A stretch of 64,000 nucleotides of DNA from Spirochaetota bacterium. Lineage in GTDB: Bacteria > Spirochaetota > UBA4802 > JAFGDQ01. The DNA is taken from positions 1 through 64,000 of the forward strand of contig JAFGSG010000105.1 of assembly GCA_016934735.1 (NCBI GenBank), in the 5' to 3' direction. Both the position numbers and the translations under genes were made by a program. Shown here in pieces: positions 17,661-25,113 of this stretch. The first letter of the stretch is position 1; each line of letters starts with the position of its first letter. The notes under the pieces are model-generated. The model searched no databases. It was not told where the DNA came from and worked only from the letters and a program-made list of their open reading frames with translations.

Positions 17661-19529
17661 ATGAAGACATGTAAGGTTATTTTTGCGCCTTCGTCCAAAG
17701 AAGTTATTGTTAATGAAGGTTCAAGTATTCTTGATGCTGCAAGAACGGCAAATGTCTATATTGATTCTCATTGCAGCGGGAAGGGTACCTGCGGTAAATG
17801 CAAAGTACGCGTTATAGAAGGCAATGTTAATCCGGTAACCCTAAATGAGATTAAATTTATCAATGAGAGTGACAGAGAACTTGGTTTCAGGCTGGCATGC
17901 ATGACTATGGTCGACAGTGACCTTACGGTTTTTTTGCCGGGAGAAAATATTATTAAAGCCAAGACGGCAGACAAACTTTTTTCAAAAAGAACCGACGTAA
18001 ATAATCCCGCAGTAAAAAGTTATTATGTAGAACTTGTTTCCGGTAAAGACGATCACAGTCGTTCCTATCTTGATGAAATGAAGAAATATCTGTATGAGAG
18101 ATACGGACTGAAAGATTTGGACTGCGATATCAATGCACTTCAAAGTCTTGTGCATACAATGAAAGAAGGCAAAGGCAATGCTACTGTTTTTATCTGGATG
18201 GACAAAGAGATTATCAGCCTTCGGCCAGGGCAGGATGAAAAAAGTCTTGGTCTGGCTCTCGATATCGGAACGACCACAGTTGCTCTTTATTTATGCGACC
18301 TTCAAAACGGCGAAGTTATCTCAAGCGGATCAGTCACCAATCCGCAGGTGCTTTTCGGAACGGATATAATGTCGCGCATAAATTTTTCAGTCGATCATCC
18401 CGCCGTAGGAATAAAAAAGATGCAGACGGAACTAATACGTTCAGTGAATGCCATTGTGAACCGGATGACCGAAGACAACGGAGTGTCAAATCAGCAGATT
18501 CTGGACATGACGGTTGTAGGCAATACTGTTATGCACCATATTTTTCTAGGCATAGCACCGGATCATCTCGGACTCTGGCCGTTCAGCCCGTCTGTTCAGG
18601 AGTCAGTAAATGTGAAAGCGCGCGAATTCGGAATACGCATTAATCCTGCTGCTTATGTCCATGTACTGCCTGTTGAAGCGGGTTTTGTGGGCGCGGACAA
18701 TGTCGGCGTATTGCTTTCTGAAACACCTTACAATCAGGAGGAAATGTCTCTTACCATTGACCTTGGTACAAACGGCGAAATTGTACTCGGAAATAAAGAC
18801 ACACTCTTATCATGTTCGTGTGCAACAGGCCCTGCGCTTGAGGGAGCGCATATTGTAAGCGGCATGAGGGCATCGGCTGGAGCAATTGAAAAAGTAAGTA
18901 TAGATCCAGAGACTTTCGAGGTAGACTATAAAGTAATCGGTGCAGATGATCCCAACATTGAAAACGGCGATGTCATAAAACCTATAGGCATTTGTGGTTC
19001 AGGAATAATTGATACAGTAGCGCATTTTTTTAAGACAGGCCTGATTGGAGAAAGCGGAGCCTTTAATCAGAATATTAAAACTCCAAGGTTAAGGAAAGGG
19101 CATTCCGGTGTGATGGAATTTGTACTTGCATGGAAAGATGAGACTGCAACAGGGAATGATATTGTCTTAAGCCAGAAAGACGTACGTCAGATTCAACTGG
19201 CAAAAGGTGCTTTACATGGGGGATGCAGAATCTTAATGAGCCGTTTGAATATAACATCTATTAAGAAAATGGTGATTGCTGGAGCTTTCGGTATGCATAT
19301 TGACAAGGAAAATGCTCTTACTATAGGGCTGTTCCCGTGGTGTGAGCCGGAAAATATAATTATGGCAGGCAACTCTGCAGGCCATGGCGCATATTTGGCG
19401 CTTGTAAATATAGAAAAGAGAAATGAAGCCGATAGAATCGCAAAAGATGTCATCCACATTGAGTTGGCTCTGGAAAAGGAGTTTCAAACTCAATTTATGA
19501 AAGCTCTTTCAATACCGTATGAGCCATAA
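17661..19529 (+). CDS. Reductive activator of corrinoid proteins ([2Fe-2S] + ASKHA, DUF4445)
   Basis: The 622-residue protein has a plant-type [2Fe-2S] ferredoxin domain (C38, C44, C47, C80) at the N terminus. A linker is followed by a large ASKHA ATPase domain starting at LGLALDIGTTTVALYL, with TIDLGTNGEI, SCATGPALEG and IAGAFG later. This is the layout of RACo/AcsV and of the activating enzymes of O-demethylase systems. It reduces the inactive Co(II) corrinoid to Co(I) with ATP hydrolysis. Clients could be the corrinoid protein (11479), the CFeSP (AcsC/AcsD), or both. Strong ribosome-binding site (ggagg). Confidence 0.92.
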   Translation: MKTCKVIFAPSSKEVIVNEGSSILDAARTANVYIDSHCSGKGTCGKCKVRVIEGNVNPVTLNEIKFINESDRELGFRLACMTMVDSDLTVFLPGENIIKAKTADKLFSKRTDVNNPAVKSYYVELVSGKDDHSRSYLDEMKKYLYERYGLKDLDCDINALQSLVHTMKEGKGNATVFIWMDKEIISLRPGQDEKSLGLALDIGTTTVALYLCDLQNGEVISSGSVTNPQVLFGTDIMSRINFSVDHPAVGIKKMQTELIRSVNAIVNRMTEDNGVSNQQILDMTVVGNTVMHHIFLGIAPDHLGLWPFSPSVQESVNVKAREFGIRINPAAYVHVLPVEAGFVGADNVGVLLSETPYNQEEMSLTIDLGTNGEIVLGNKDTLLSCSCATGPALEGAHIVSGMRASAGAIEKVSIDPETFEVDYKVIGADDPNIENGDVIKPIGICGSGIIDTVAHFFKTGLIGESGAFNQNIKTPRLRKGHSGVMEFVLAWKDETATGNDIVLSQKDVRQIQLAKGALHGGCRILMSRLNITSIKKMVIAGAFGMHIDKENALTIGLFPWCEPENIIMAGNSAGHGAYLALVNIEKRNEADRIAKDVIHIELALEKEFQTQFMKALSIPYEP

Positions 19530-19881
19530 AAATTTATTGACAAGTATGCTATACTGTTGGACAGTATAATCGTCAGTAATCTGGAATGTAATATAAATGA
19601 AATATACGGAATAGCTATGATATTGGACTATGTTCTTTAATAAAGAAAAATTTTAAGATACATCCTGAATTAGTTGTTAGTTGCATGTTCAACCGGTTTT
19701 TTGATAGATAGAATAAATTTTATATAAAGCTATATATTTTTACTGGTTTTATTATTCATTTTACAATTTAAAATACATATGTTTTAAAACCTTGACAAAA
19801 TTTTTGAATATAAATATATATCAGTATATATTGATAATACGATATTTAAAAAATGAATAATTTTTGGTTGGAGATCTTTTA
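19530..19881. other. 352-bp control region before the first CooC gene
   Basis: No gene is seen. Visible elements are an 8-bp inverted repeat TATACTGT-tgg-ACAGTATA (19550-19568), the palindrome TTCTTTA-a-TAAAGAA (19633-19647), and the promoter at 19792-19820. A further tatca/tgata repeat lies just after the -10 box. The first repeat lacks a T-run, so it looks more like an operator than a terminator. The CooC-folD-acs gene set probably starts transcription here. Confidence 0.5.
19792..19820 (+). promoter_or_regulatory. Promoter of the cooC-folD-acs operon
   Basis: TTGACA (19792-19797), a 17-bp spacer and TATATA (19815-19820). It is 62 bp before the ATG at 19882. The genes that follow lie close together on the same strand to 31313. 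Confidence 0.65.
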
Positions 19882-20637
19882 ATGAGTTATATTATAGCTC
19901 TTGCCGGCAAAGGCGGAGTTGGCAAGACATCCATTGCTGCTTTGATTGTAAAATATTTATTAAAAAATAATAAAACACCGATTCTTGCACTGGATGCTGA
20001 TCCGAATTCTAATTTTGCCGAATCCATCGGTATTAATATTGATGATACCATCGGCAGCGTGCTTGCTGATTTCTTAAAAAATAGAGGCGAACTTCCTCCT
20101 GGTATGACAAAGCAATCTTTTCTTGACCTGAAGCTGCATCAAATATTAAAAGAAGGTAAAAATATTGATATGATGGCAATGGGTGCTCCGGAGGGCCCGG
20201 GCTGTTATTGCGCTGCTAACTCAATACTTAAAGATTATTTTGAAAAACTGGCAACAAATTATAAGTATATTGTAATTGATAATGAAGCAGGAATGGAACA
20301 CTTCAGCAGAAAAAACAATAGTAAGATTGACCTGCTTATTATGTGTTCAAATTATTCGCTAAAGGGAATAAAAACAGCCAAGAGGCTTTCGGATCTCGTT
20401 GATGCTCTTGGCCTGGAAATAAAAGAGCGTGTATTGATCGTGAATCAGACTCCGGAACAAATAGATCAAGGCATACTGGAGGAAATTAAAAAAACAGGTT
20501 TGCAATTAATGGGGAGTATTGTATCTGATAACTTAATCGAAGAATTTGAGATTAACGGAAAAGCATTAACCGAATTACCGGATGACACAAAAGCATACAG
20601 AAGTATTGAAATGCTTTTAAATAAATATATCAATTAA
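19882..20637 (+). CDS. cooC: CooC-type ATPase (CODH/ACS nickel maturation), copy 1
   Basis: The 251-residue MinD/NifH-like ATPase has the deviant Walker A motif GKGGVGKT (9-16), LALDADPNSN, and the CooC-specific metal-binding CxC (C108, C110 in GPGCYC). CooC/AcsF proteins bind Ni and load it into CO dehydrogenase or acetyl-CoA synthase with ATP hydrolysis, probably as a dimer bridged by CxC. I chose ATG 19882, which has GGAG 9 bases upstream; a TTG 18 bases earlier is also in frame. A second copy lies at 30567. Which of cooS and acsB each serves cannot be read here. Confidence 0.88.
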   Translation: MSYIIALAGKGGVGKTSIAALIVKYLLKNNKTPILALDADPNSNFAESIGINIDDTIGSVLADFLKNRGELPPGMTKQSFLDLKLHQILKEGKNIDMMAMGAPEGPGCYCAANSILKDYFEKLATNYKYIVIDNEAGMEHFSRKNNSKIDLLIMCSNYSLKGIKTAKRLSDLVDALGLEIKERVLIVNQTPEQIDQGILEEIKKTGLQLMGSIVSDNLIEEFEINGKALTELPDDTKAYRSIEMLLNKYIN

Positions 20638-20664
20638 AAAATTGTATTATATTATTACAATTTT
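20638..20664. promoter_or_regulatory. AT-rich inverted repeat upstream of folD
   Basis: aaaattgta (20638-20646) and tacaatttt (20656-20664) pair around a 9-nt spacer. It directly follows the cooC stop codon. It may be an operator related to the ATTGTA/TACAAT repeat before fhs, or a weak hairpin in the message. Confidence 0.4.
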
Positions 20665-20691
20665 GTACTTTTTAAAATAAGAGAGGTTTTA

Positions 20692-21582
20692 ATGTCTGCA
20701 AAGATAATCAGCGGAAAGGATGTTGCCGCACAGATAAGAGAAGAATTAAGGGCCGAGGTTATGGACTTAACCAGCAAATATAATGTTAAGCCTGGACTAG
20801 TTACAATCCTGGTGGGAGAAGATCCTGCTTCGCAGAGTTATGTATCGGGAAAACAAAAGACCGCAAAGGAGTTGGGTTTTTTTTCAATTCAGGATACGCA
20901 GAGTGCGGATATATCCGAAGATATGCTTTTAAGTTTGATTGATAAGTATAATCATGATCCGAAAATTCATGGAATACTTGTACAGCTTCCATTACCGAAA
21001 CATATCAACGAAAATAAAGTGCTTTATGCGATCGATCCGGACAAGGATGTGGACGGCTTTCATCCGGTCAATGTCGGGAAGCTGATGATAGGCGAAGGAA
21101 GATATTTCCCGTGCACGCCTTTCGGCATACAGCAGCTCCTTATCCGTTCTGGAGTAAAGACCGAGGGTTCAGAAGTGGTTGTTGTAGGCAGAAGCAATAT
21201 TGTCGGCAAACCGATCTCAATGATACTTGTTCAGAAAGCAGCAGGCGCAAATGCCACTGTAACGATGTGTCATACAAAGACAAAGGATATAAAATCTCAT
21301 ACATTAAGGGCAGATATTCTGATAGTTGCAGCAGGCAGACCCAAAGCAGTGACAGCAGATATGGTTAAAGAAGGCGCTGTTGTAATAGACGTAGGCGTAA
21401 ATCGTATTGGAATGACCCCTGAAGGTAAAGCAAAATTAGTGGGGGATGTAGACTTTGATGCAGTAAAAGAAAAAGCAAGCTTGATTACACCTGTTCCCGG
21501 CGGCGTCGGCCCTATGACAATTACAATGCTTATGTATAATACTGTCAAGGCTGCAAAATTTGCCGCTGGCTTGGAAAAGTAA
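20692..21582 (+). CDS. folD: Bifunctional methylene-THF dehydrogenase / methenyl-THF cyclohydrolase
   Basis: FolD interconverts 10-formyl-THF, methenyl-THF and methylene-THF with NAD(P). The substrate-binding SYVSGKQKTAKELGF (with the catalytic Lys), VQLPLPKHIN, DVDGFHPVNVGKL, the nucleotide motif VVGRSNIVGKP and the end motif TPVPGGVGPMT are all intact. 296 residues is normal. The ribosome-binding site gagagg precedes the ATG. Together with fhs it covers all C1-THF steps between formate and methylene-THF. Confidence 0.96.
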   Translation: MSAKIISGKDVAAQIREELRAEVMDLTSKYNVKPGLVTILVGEDPASQSYVSGKQKTAKELGFFSIQDTQSADISEDMLLSLIDKYNHDPKIHGILVQLPLPKHINENKVLYAIDPDKDVDGFHPVNVGKLMIGEGRYFPCTPFGIQQLLIRSGVKTEGSEVVVVGRSNIVGKPISMILVQKAAGANATVTMCHTKTKDIKSHTLRADILIVAAGRPKAVTADMVKEGAVVIDVGVNRIGMTPEGKAKLVGDVDFDAVKEKASLITPVPGGVGPMTITMLMYNTVKAAKFAAGLEK

Positions 21583-21662
21583 GTTGATTTATTTTTAAAC
21601 AGCTGATTGCTTTGTATATCTTTAGAATGATTTAATATTTTAAAATATCTTGAGGGAATGAT

Positions 21663-21881
21663 ATGGCAGATAAACAAATCGAAAGAAAGGATTTCGCAGG
21701 GAGAACGGTGAAAATTCTTGGCGAGACTTATGATCCCGGATCGCCGGAATGTATAGGCTGCGGTGAAGATATCGGATGGAGATCCCATTTTAAAACGCGG
21801 GAAGAGAAAATAAAATATATTAAAAGCGCGGAGAGGTACTGGTACAGTAAAGATTGGTTTGGAAGCGAGAAACGCAAGTAA
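21663..21881 (+). CDS. 72-residue CxxC protein of the acetyl-CoA pathway operon, unknown
   Basis: I do not recognise this small basic protein. It has one CxxC pair (C30, C33 in PECIGCGED), followed by a Trp/Tyr-rich, Lys-rich C-terminal half. The gene has a ribosome-binding site (gaggg) 7 bases before the ATG, and codon use looks like its neighbours, so it is probably real. It sits between folD and acsD on the same strand. A role in metal or cluster handling, or as a small partner of a C1 enzyme, is possible but is only inferred from position. Its stop codon lies inside a hairpin (21871-21890). Confidence 0.7.
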   Translation: MADKQIERKDFAGRTVKILGETYDPGSPECIGCGEDIGWRSHFKTREEKIKYIKSAERYWYSKDWFGSEKRK

Positions 21882-21893
21882 TATTGCGTTTTT
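21871..21893 (+). terminator. Hairpin plus T-run between the CxxC gene and acsD (possible attenuator)
   Basis: AACGCAA (21871-21877) pairs with TTGCGTT (21884-21890) around a 6-nt loop that contains the stop codon of the small gene. Five T residues follow (21889-21893). Inside an operon this could reduce, rather than stop, transcription into acsD, or mark an RNA processing site. Confidence 0.55.
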
Positions 21894-21929
21894 GCGTTTA
21901 AGTGCGAAAAATATTAAGGAGGGCTTTAA

Positions 21930-22880
21930 ATGGGATTTGAAATACCTAAAATGAATTATACAGGCAGTATAAAAGAGATAACTCTTGGGAAAGGTGATAA
22001 AGCTGTAACAGTCGGCGGTGAATCATCTTATCCTTTTTATTTGTTTGAAGGGAATATGCCGCGCAAACCGCGAATTGCCATGGAAGTGTATGATTATGAG
22101 CCGACAGACTGGCCTGAAGCAGCCGTAGAGCCCTTCAAAGACGTGCTTGGTAATCCGGCAGCATGGGCAAAAAAGAATGTCGAAGTATACGGTGCGGAAA
22201 TGATAGCTCTTCAGCTGAGAAGCATTGATCCGAACGGAATGAACAGAAGTACAGAAGAAGCTGTGAAAGTAACCAAAATCGTTGTTGATGCTGTTGATGT
22301 TCCGGTAATTGTATGGGGTGTTGCAAATCCTGAAAGAGACACTGAAGTTCTTAAAGCAATAGCTGAACAATGCGCCGGAGAAAATTTAATTATAGGCCCT
22401 GTTGAAGAAAAGGATTACAAACAGATCGGCGCTGCCACCATCGCCTATAAGCATATCGCTATCGCTTCGAGCCCTATAGATGTGAACCTTGCCAAACAGC
22501 TCAACATATTACTTGGGAATCTTGGGGTTCCAGAAAATCAAATGATAGTTAATCCTACAACAGGCGCTCTCGGATATGGTCTGGAATATTCTTATTCCGT
22601 AATTGAAAGAATTCGAATGGCTGCACTTACTCAGGAGGACGATAAATTGCAGTATCCAATAATCTGCAATCTTGGATTTGAGACATGGAAAACAAAGGAA
22701 GCAAAACTGCCTCAGGCAGATGCCCCGACGCTCGGCGATGCAAAAAAGCGCGGGATATTAATTGAATGTGTGACGGCAATGAGCCTTCTTCTGGCAGGTG
22801 CTGATATTCTGATTCTTCGTCATCCGGATTCCGTTAAGCTGATTAATTCAATGATTGCTAAAATGACGGCAGCGGAGTAA
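21930..22880 (+). CDS. acsD: CO dehydrogenase/acetyl-CoA synthase subunit delta (CFeSP small subunit)
   Basis: The 316-residue TIM-barrel protein is the small subunit of the corrinoid iron-sulfur protein, which carries the methyl group from methyl-THF to acetyl-CoA synthase. The start MGFEIPKMNYTGSIKEITLG and segments such as VEVYGAEMIALQLRSIDPNG and NPTTGALGYGLEYSYS fit the CdhD/AcsD family. It lacks the FeS cluster motif, as expected, because the cluster is in AcsC. The ribosome-binding site aaggaggg is the strongest in the operon, which may offset the hairpin just upstream. Confidence 0.95.
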   Translation: MGFEIPKMNYTGSIKEITLGKGDKAVTVGGESSYPFYLFEGNMPRKPRIAMEVYDYEPTDWPEAAVEPFKDVLGNPAAWAKKNVEVYGAEMIALQLRSIDPNGMNRSTEEAVKVTKIVVDAVDVPVIVWGVANPERDTEVLKAIAEQCAGENLIIGPVEEKDYKQIGAATIAYKHIAIASSPIDVNLAKQLNILLGNLGVPENQMIVNPTTGALGYGLEYSYSVIERIRMAALTQEDDKLQYPIICNLGFETWKTKEAKLPQADAPTLGDAKKRGILIECVTAMSLLLAGADILILRHPDSVKLINSMIAKMTAAE

Positions 22881-22954
22881 TTACATGCCGAAATTTTTTA
22901 TAATTATTATGATCTTGCAAAGAATGCTTAAAAAATGTTATAAGAGGTAATTAT

Positions 22955-24907
22955 ATGGCAGAAAACAAACCGATTAGTGTAGATAAAACAGTTCTTGAGC
23001 TTTACGAAAAAGCAAAGAAGGATGGAGTTAATACAGTATTTGACAGGGCAATGGATATGAAGCCGTGCCCGATAGGCGCTGAAGGGAGCTGCTGTAAGAA
23101 TTGCGCTATGGGCCCGTGTCGCGTACCGCTACCGAAGAAAGAAGGCGGGGAACAGAAAGTCGGCCTCTGCGGAGCTACTGCAGCGACTATTGCTGCGAGA
23201 AACTTTATTAGAATGATTGCCGGCGGAGCTTCTGCGCATTCCGATCATGGAAGGGGAGTAGCTGAGACATTTCTTTTGGCAGCAAAAGGGGAAATTCCCA
23301 ATTACAGGGTAAGAGACACTCAGAAACTGTATCAGCTCGCCATGGACATGGGTATTGAAATAGAAGGCAGGGAAGATAAGGATATTGCGGTCGAGCTTGG
23401 GGAGAAGGCTCTTGCCGAATTTGGCCGGCAGACAGGTCATATCTCGCTTCTGGAAAAGGCTCCGGAAAAAAGAAAAGATATATGGAAGAAAGAAGGAGTA
23501 ATGCCTAGAGGTGTTGACCGGGAGATTGTTGAGATAATGCATAGGACCCATATGGGAGTTGATCAGGATTACAAGTCTCTCCTGAAGCAGGGAACCAGAG
23601 CTGCTATTGGCGATGGCTGGGGAGGATCTATGCTTGCAACTGATCTCCAGGATATTTTATTCGGCGTGCCGGTGCCTGTTATAAGTGAAGCTAATCTCGG
23701 TGTGCTTAAAAAAGACGAAGTGAATATTATAGTACACGGACATGAGCCGCTGTTATCGGAAATGATTGTACTGGCATCACATGACCCCGAATTGCTGTCG
23801 CTTGCAAAATCTAAGGGAGCCAACGGCATCAATCTTTCAGGCATGTGCTGTACGGCAAACGAGGTATTGATGAGGCATGGAATACCTATCTCCGGCAATT
23901 TTCTTCAGCAGGAATTTGCAATCGTTACCGGAGCTGTGGATGCGATGGTAGTTGATGTGCAGTGCATTATGCAGTCGCTGGTATCCGTGGCCTCATGTTA
24001 TCATACAAAGATTATTACAACAAATCCAAAAGCTGATATTACAGGAGCAACCAGAATTGAATTCCACGAGCATGATGCCTTGAATTCCGCGAAGAAAATT
24101 GTAAGATCTGCGATAGAAAATTTTAAAAACAGAAAAGGTGAAGTTGTTATTCCTAATCATAAAAGCAAAATGATAGCGGGCTTTAGTCATGAGACAATAA
24201 ATTATCTGCTGGGAGGATCATTCAGGGCTTCCTATAAACCATTGAACGATAATATAATAAACGGCAGGATAAGAGGAATTGCCGGAGTCGTAGGTTGCAA
24301 TAATGCGAGGACCACACACGACAGCCATCATCTTATTCTTATAAAGGAACTCATTAAGAACGATGTTATTGTTCTTACAACAGGTTGCAGCGCGATCACT
24401 GCAGCAAAGGAAGGATTGCTTACACCTGAGGCAGCTTATGAATACGCAGGGCCGGGACTCAGAGAGGTATGCGAAACAGTCGGCATACCGCCTGTTCTGC
24501 ACATGGGATCATGCGTAGACAACAGTAGAATATTAATGGCTGCAACAGCGGTTGTTAAAGACGGCGGTCTTGGCAACGATATTTCCGATCTGCCTGCTGC
24601 AGGTGCTGCTCCTGAATGGATGAGCGAAAAAGCAATTTCAATCGGACATTATTTCGTTGTATCCGGAGTATATACCGTTTTCAGCGGTTCGGAAACCTTC
24701 CCTGTGTTCGGGAGCAAAGATGTTACCAAATACCTTTTTGAAGAAATGCAAGAGACATACGGAGGAATGTGGGATTTTACGAGTGACCCGATGGAAATGG
24801 CAAAGAAGATGATTGCTCACATAGATAAAAAGCGCAAGGCTCTTGGCCTTGATAAAGCAAGAGAAAGAGTTCTATTTGATATGGAAGCAAGACGCGAGCT
24901 TGTTTAA
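22955..24907 (+). CDS. cooS: Anaerobic carbon-monoxide dehydrogenase, Ni-containing catalytic subunit
   Basis: The 650-residue enzyme reduces CO2 to CO (or the reverse) at a Ni-Fe-S C-cluster. The Cys set of the D and B clusters is present near the N terminus (C38, C46, C47, C50, C55, C72). Later segments GMCCTANEVLMRHG, VDVQCIMQ, GVVGCNNART, TTGCSAITAAKEG and MGSCVDNSRI hold the C-cluster ligands. Length is typical of CooS/AcsA. It sits directly before acsB, as in acetogens, so it probably forms the bifunctional CODH/ACS complex. No CooF or hydrogenase genes are nearby. Confidence 0.96.
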   Translation: MAENKPISVDKTVLELYEKAKKDGVNTVFDRAMDMKPCPIGAEGSCCKNCAMGPCRVPLPKKEGGEQKVGLCGATAATIAARNFIRMIAGGASAHSDHGRGVAETFLLAAKGEIPNYRVRDTQKLYQLAMDMGIEIEGREDKDIAVELGEKALAEFGRQTGHISLLEKAPEKRKDIWKKEGVMPRGVDREIVEIMHRTHMGVDQDYKSLLKQGTRAAIGDGWGGSMLATDLQDILFGVPVPVISEANLGVLKKDEVNIIVHGHEPLLSEMIVLASHDPELLSLAKSKGANGINLSGMCCTANEVLMRHGIPISGNFLQQEFAIVTGAVDAMVVDVQCIMQSLVSVASCYHTKIITTNPKADITGATRIEFHEHDALNSAKKIVRSAIENFKNRKGEVVIPNHKSKMIAGFSHETINYLLGGSFRASYKPLNDNIINGRIRGIAGVVGCNNARTTHDSHHLILIKELIKNDVIVLTTGCSAITAAKEGLLTPEAAYEYAGPGLREVCETVGIPPVLHMGSCVDNSRILMAATAVVKDGGLGNDISDLPAAGAAPEWMSEKAISIGHYFVVSGVYTVFSGSETFPVFGSKDVTKYLFEEMQETYGGMWDFTSDPMEMAKKMIAHIDKKRKALGLDKARERVLFDMEARRELV

Positions 24908-24966
24908 GTTAATTTTATTAGGAAAGGATTTGTAATAAATTTATATAGTTAGCAGAGTCAGCTCTC

Positions 24967-25036
24967 ATGCCCTCACTCGGCCGACGCTATCGTGCGGCCG
25001 CCCTCTCCCGTTTTACAACGGGCGAGGGCAAAGAGC
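24967..25036 (+). repeat. GC-rich dispersed repeat family 1, copy 1
   Basis: This GC-rich block stands out from its AT-rich surroundings. It contains ccctcac, a gcggcc core, and a hairpin with arms 25000-25011 and 25018-25029 (one mismatch). The same order of elements occurs at 40445 and, less well kept, at 55888. It lies in the cooS-acsB gap, upstream of the acsB ribosome-binding site. Confidence 0.7.
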
Positions 25037-25113
25037 TATCTTTATTAACTCCGCTTACTTTTCATTTAACCTCAAAATTTGGGGTCGGAATTAGAAATAC
25101 AGGAGGCAAAAAA

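Noticed and set aside
24967-25113. N-terminal extension of acsB
   Set aside because: The extra codons are translated repeat DNA; GTG 25114 has a strong ribosome-binding site and gives the normal length.
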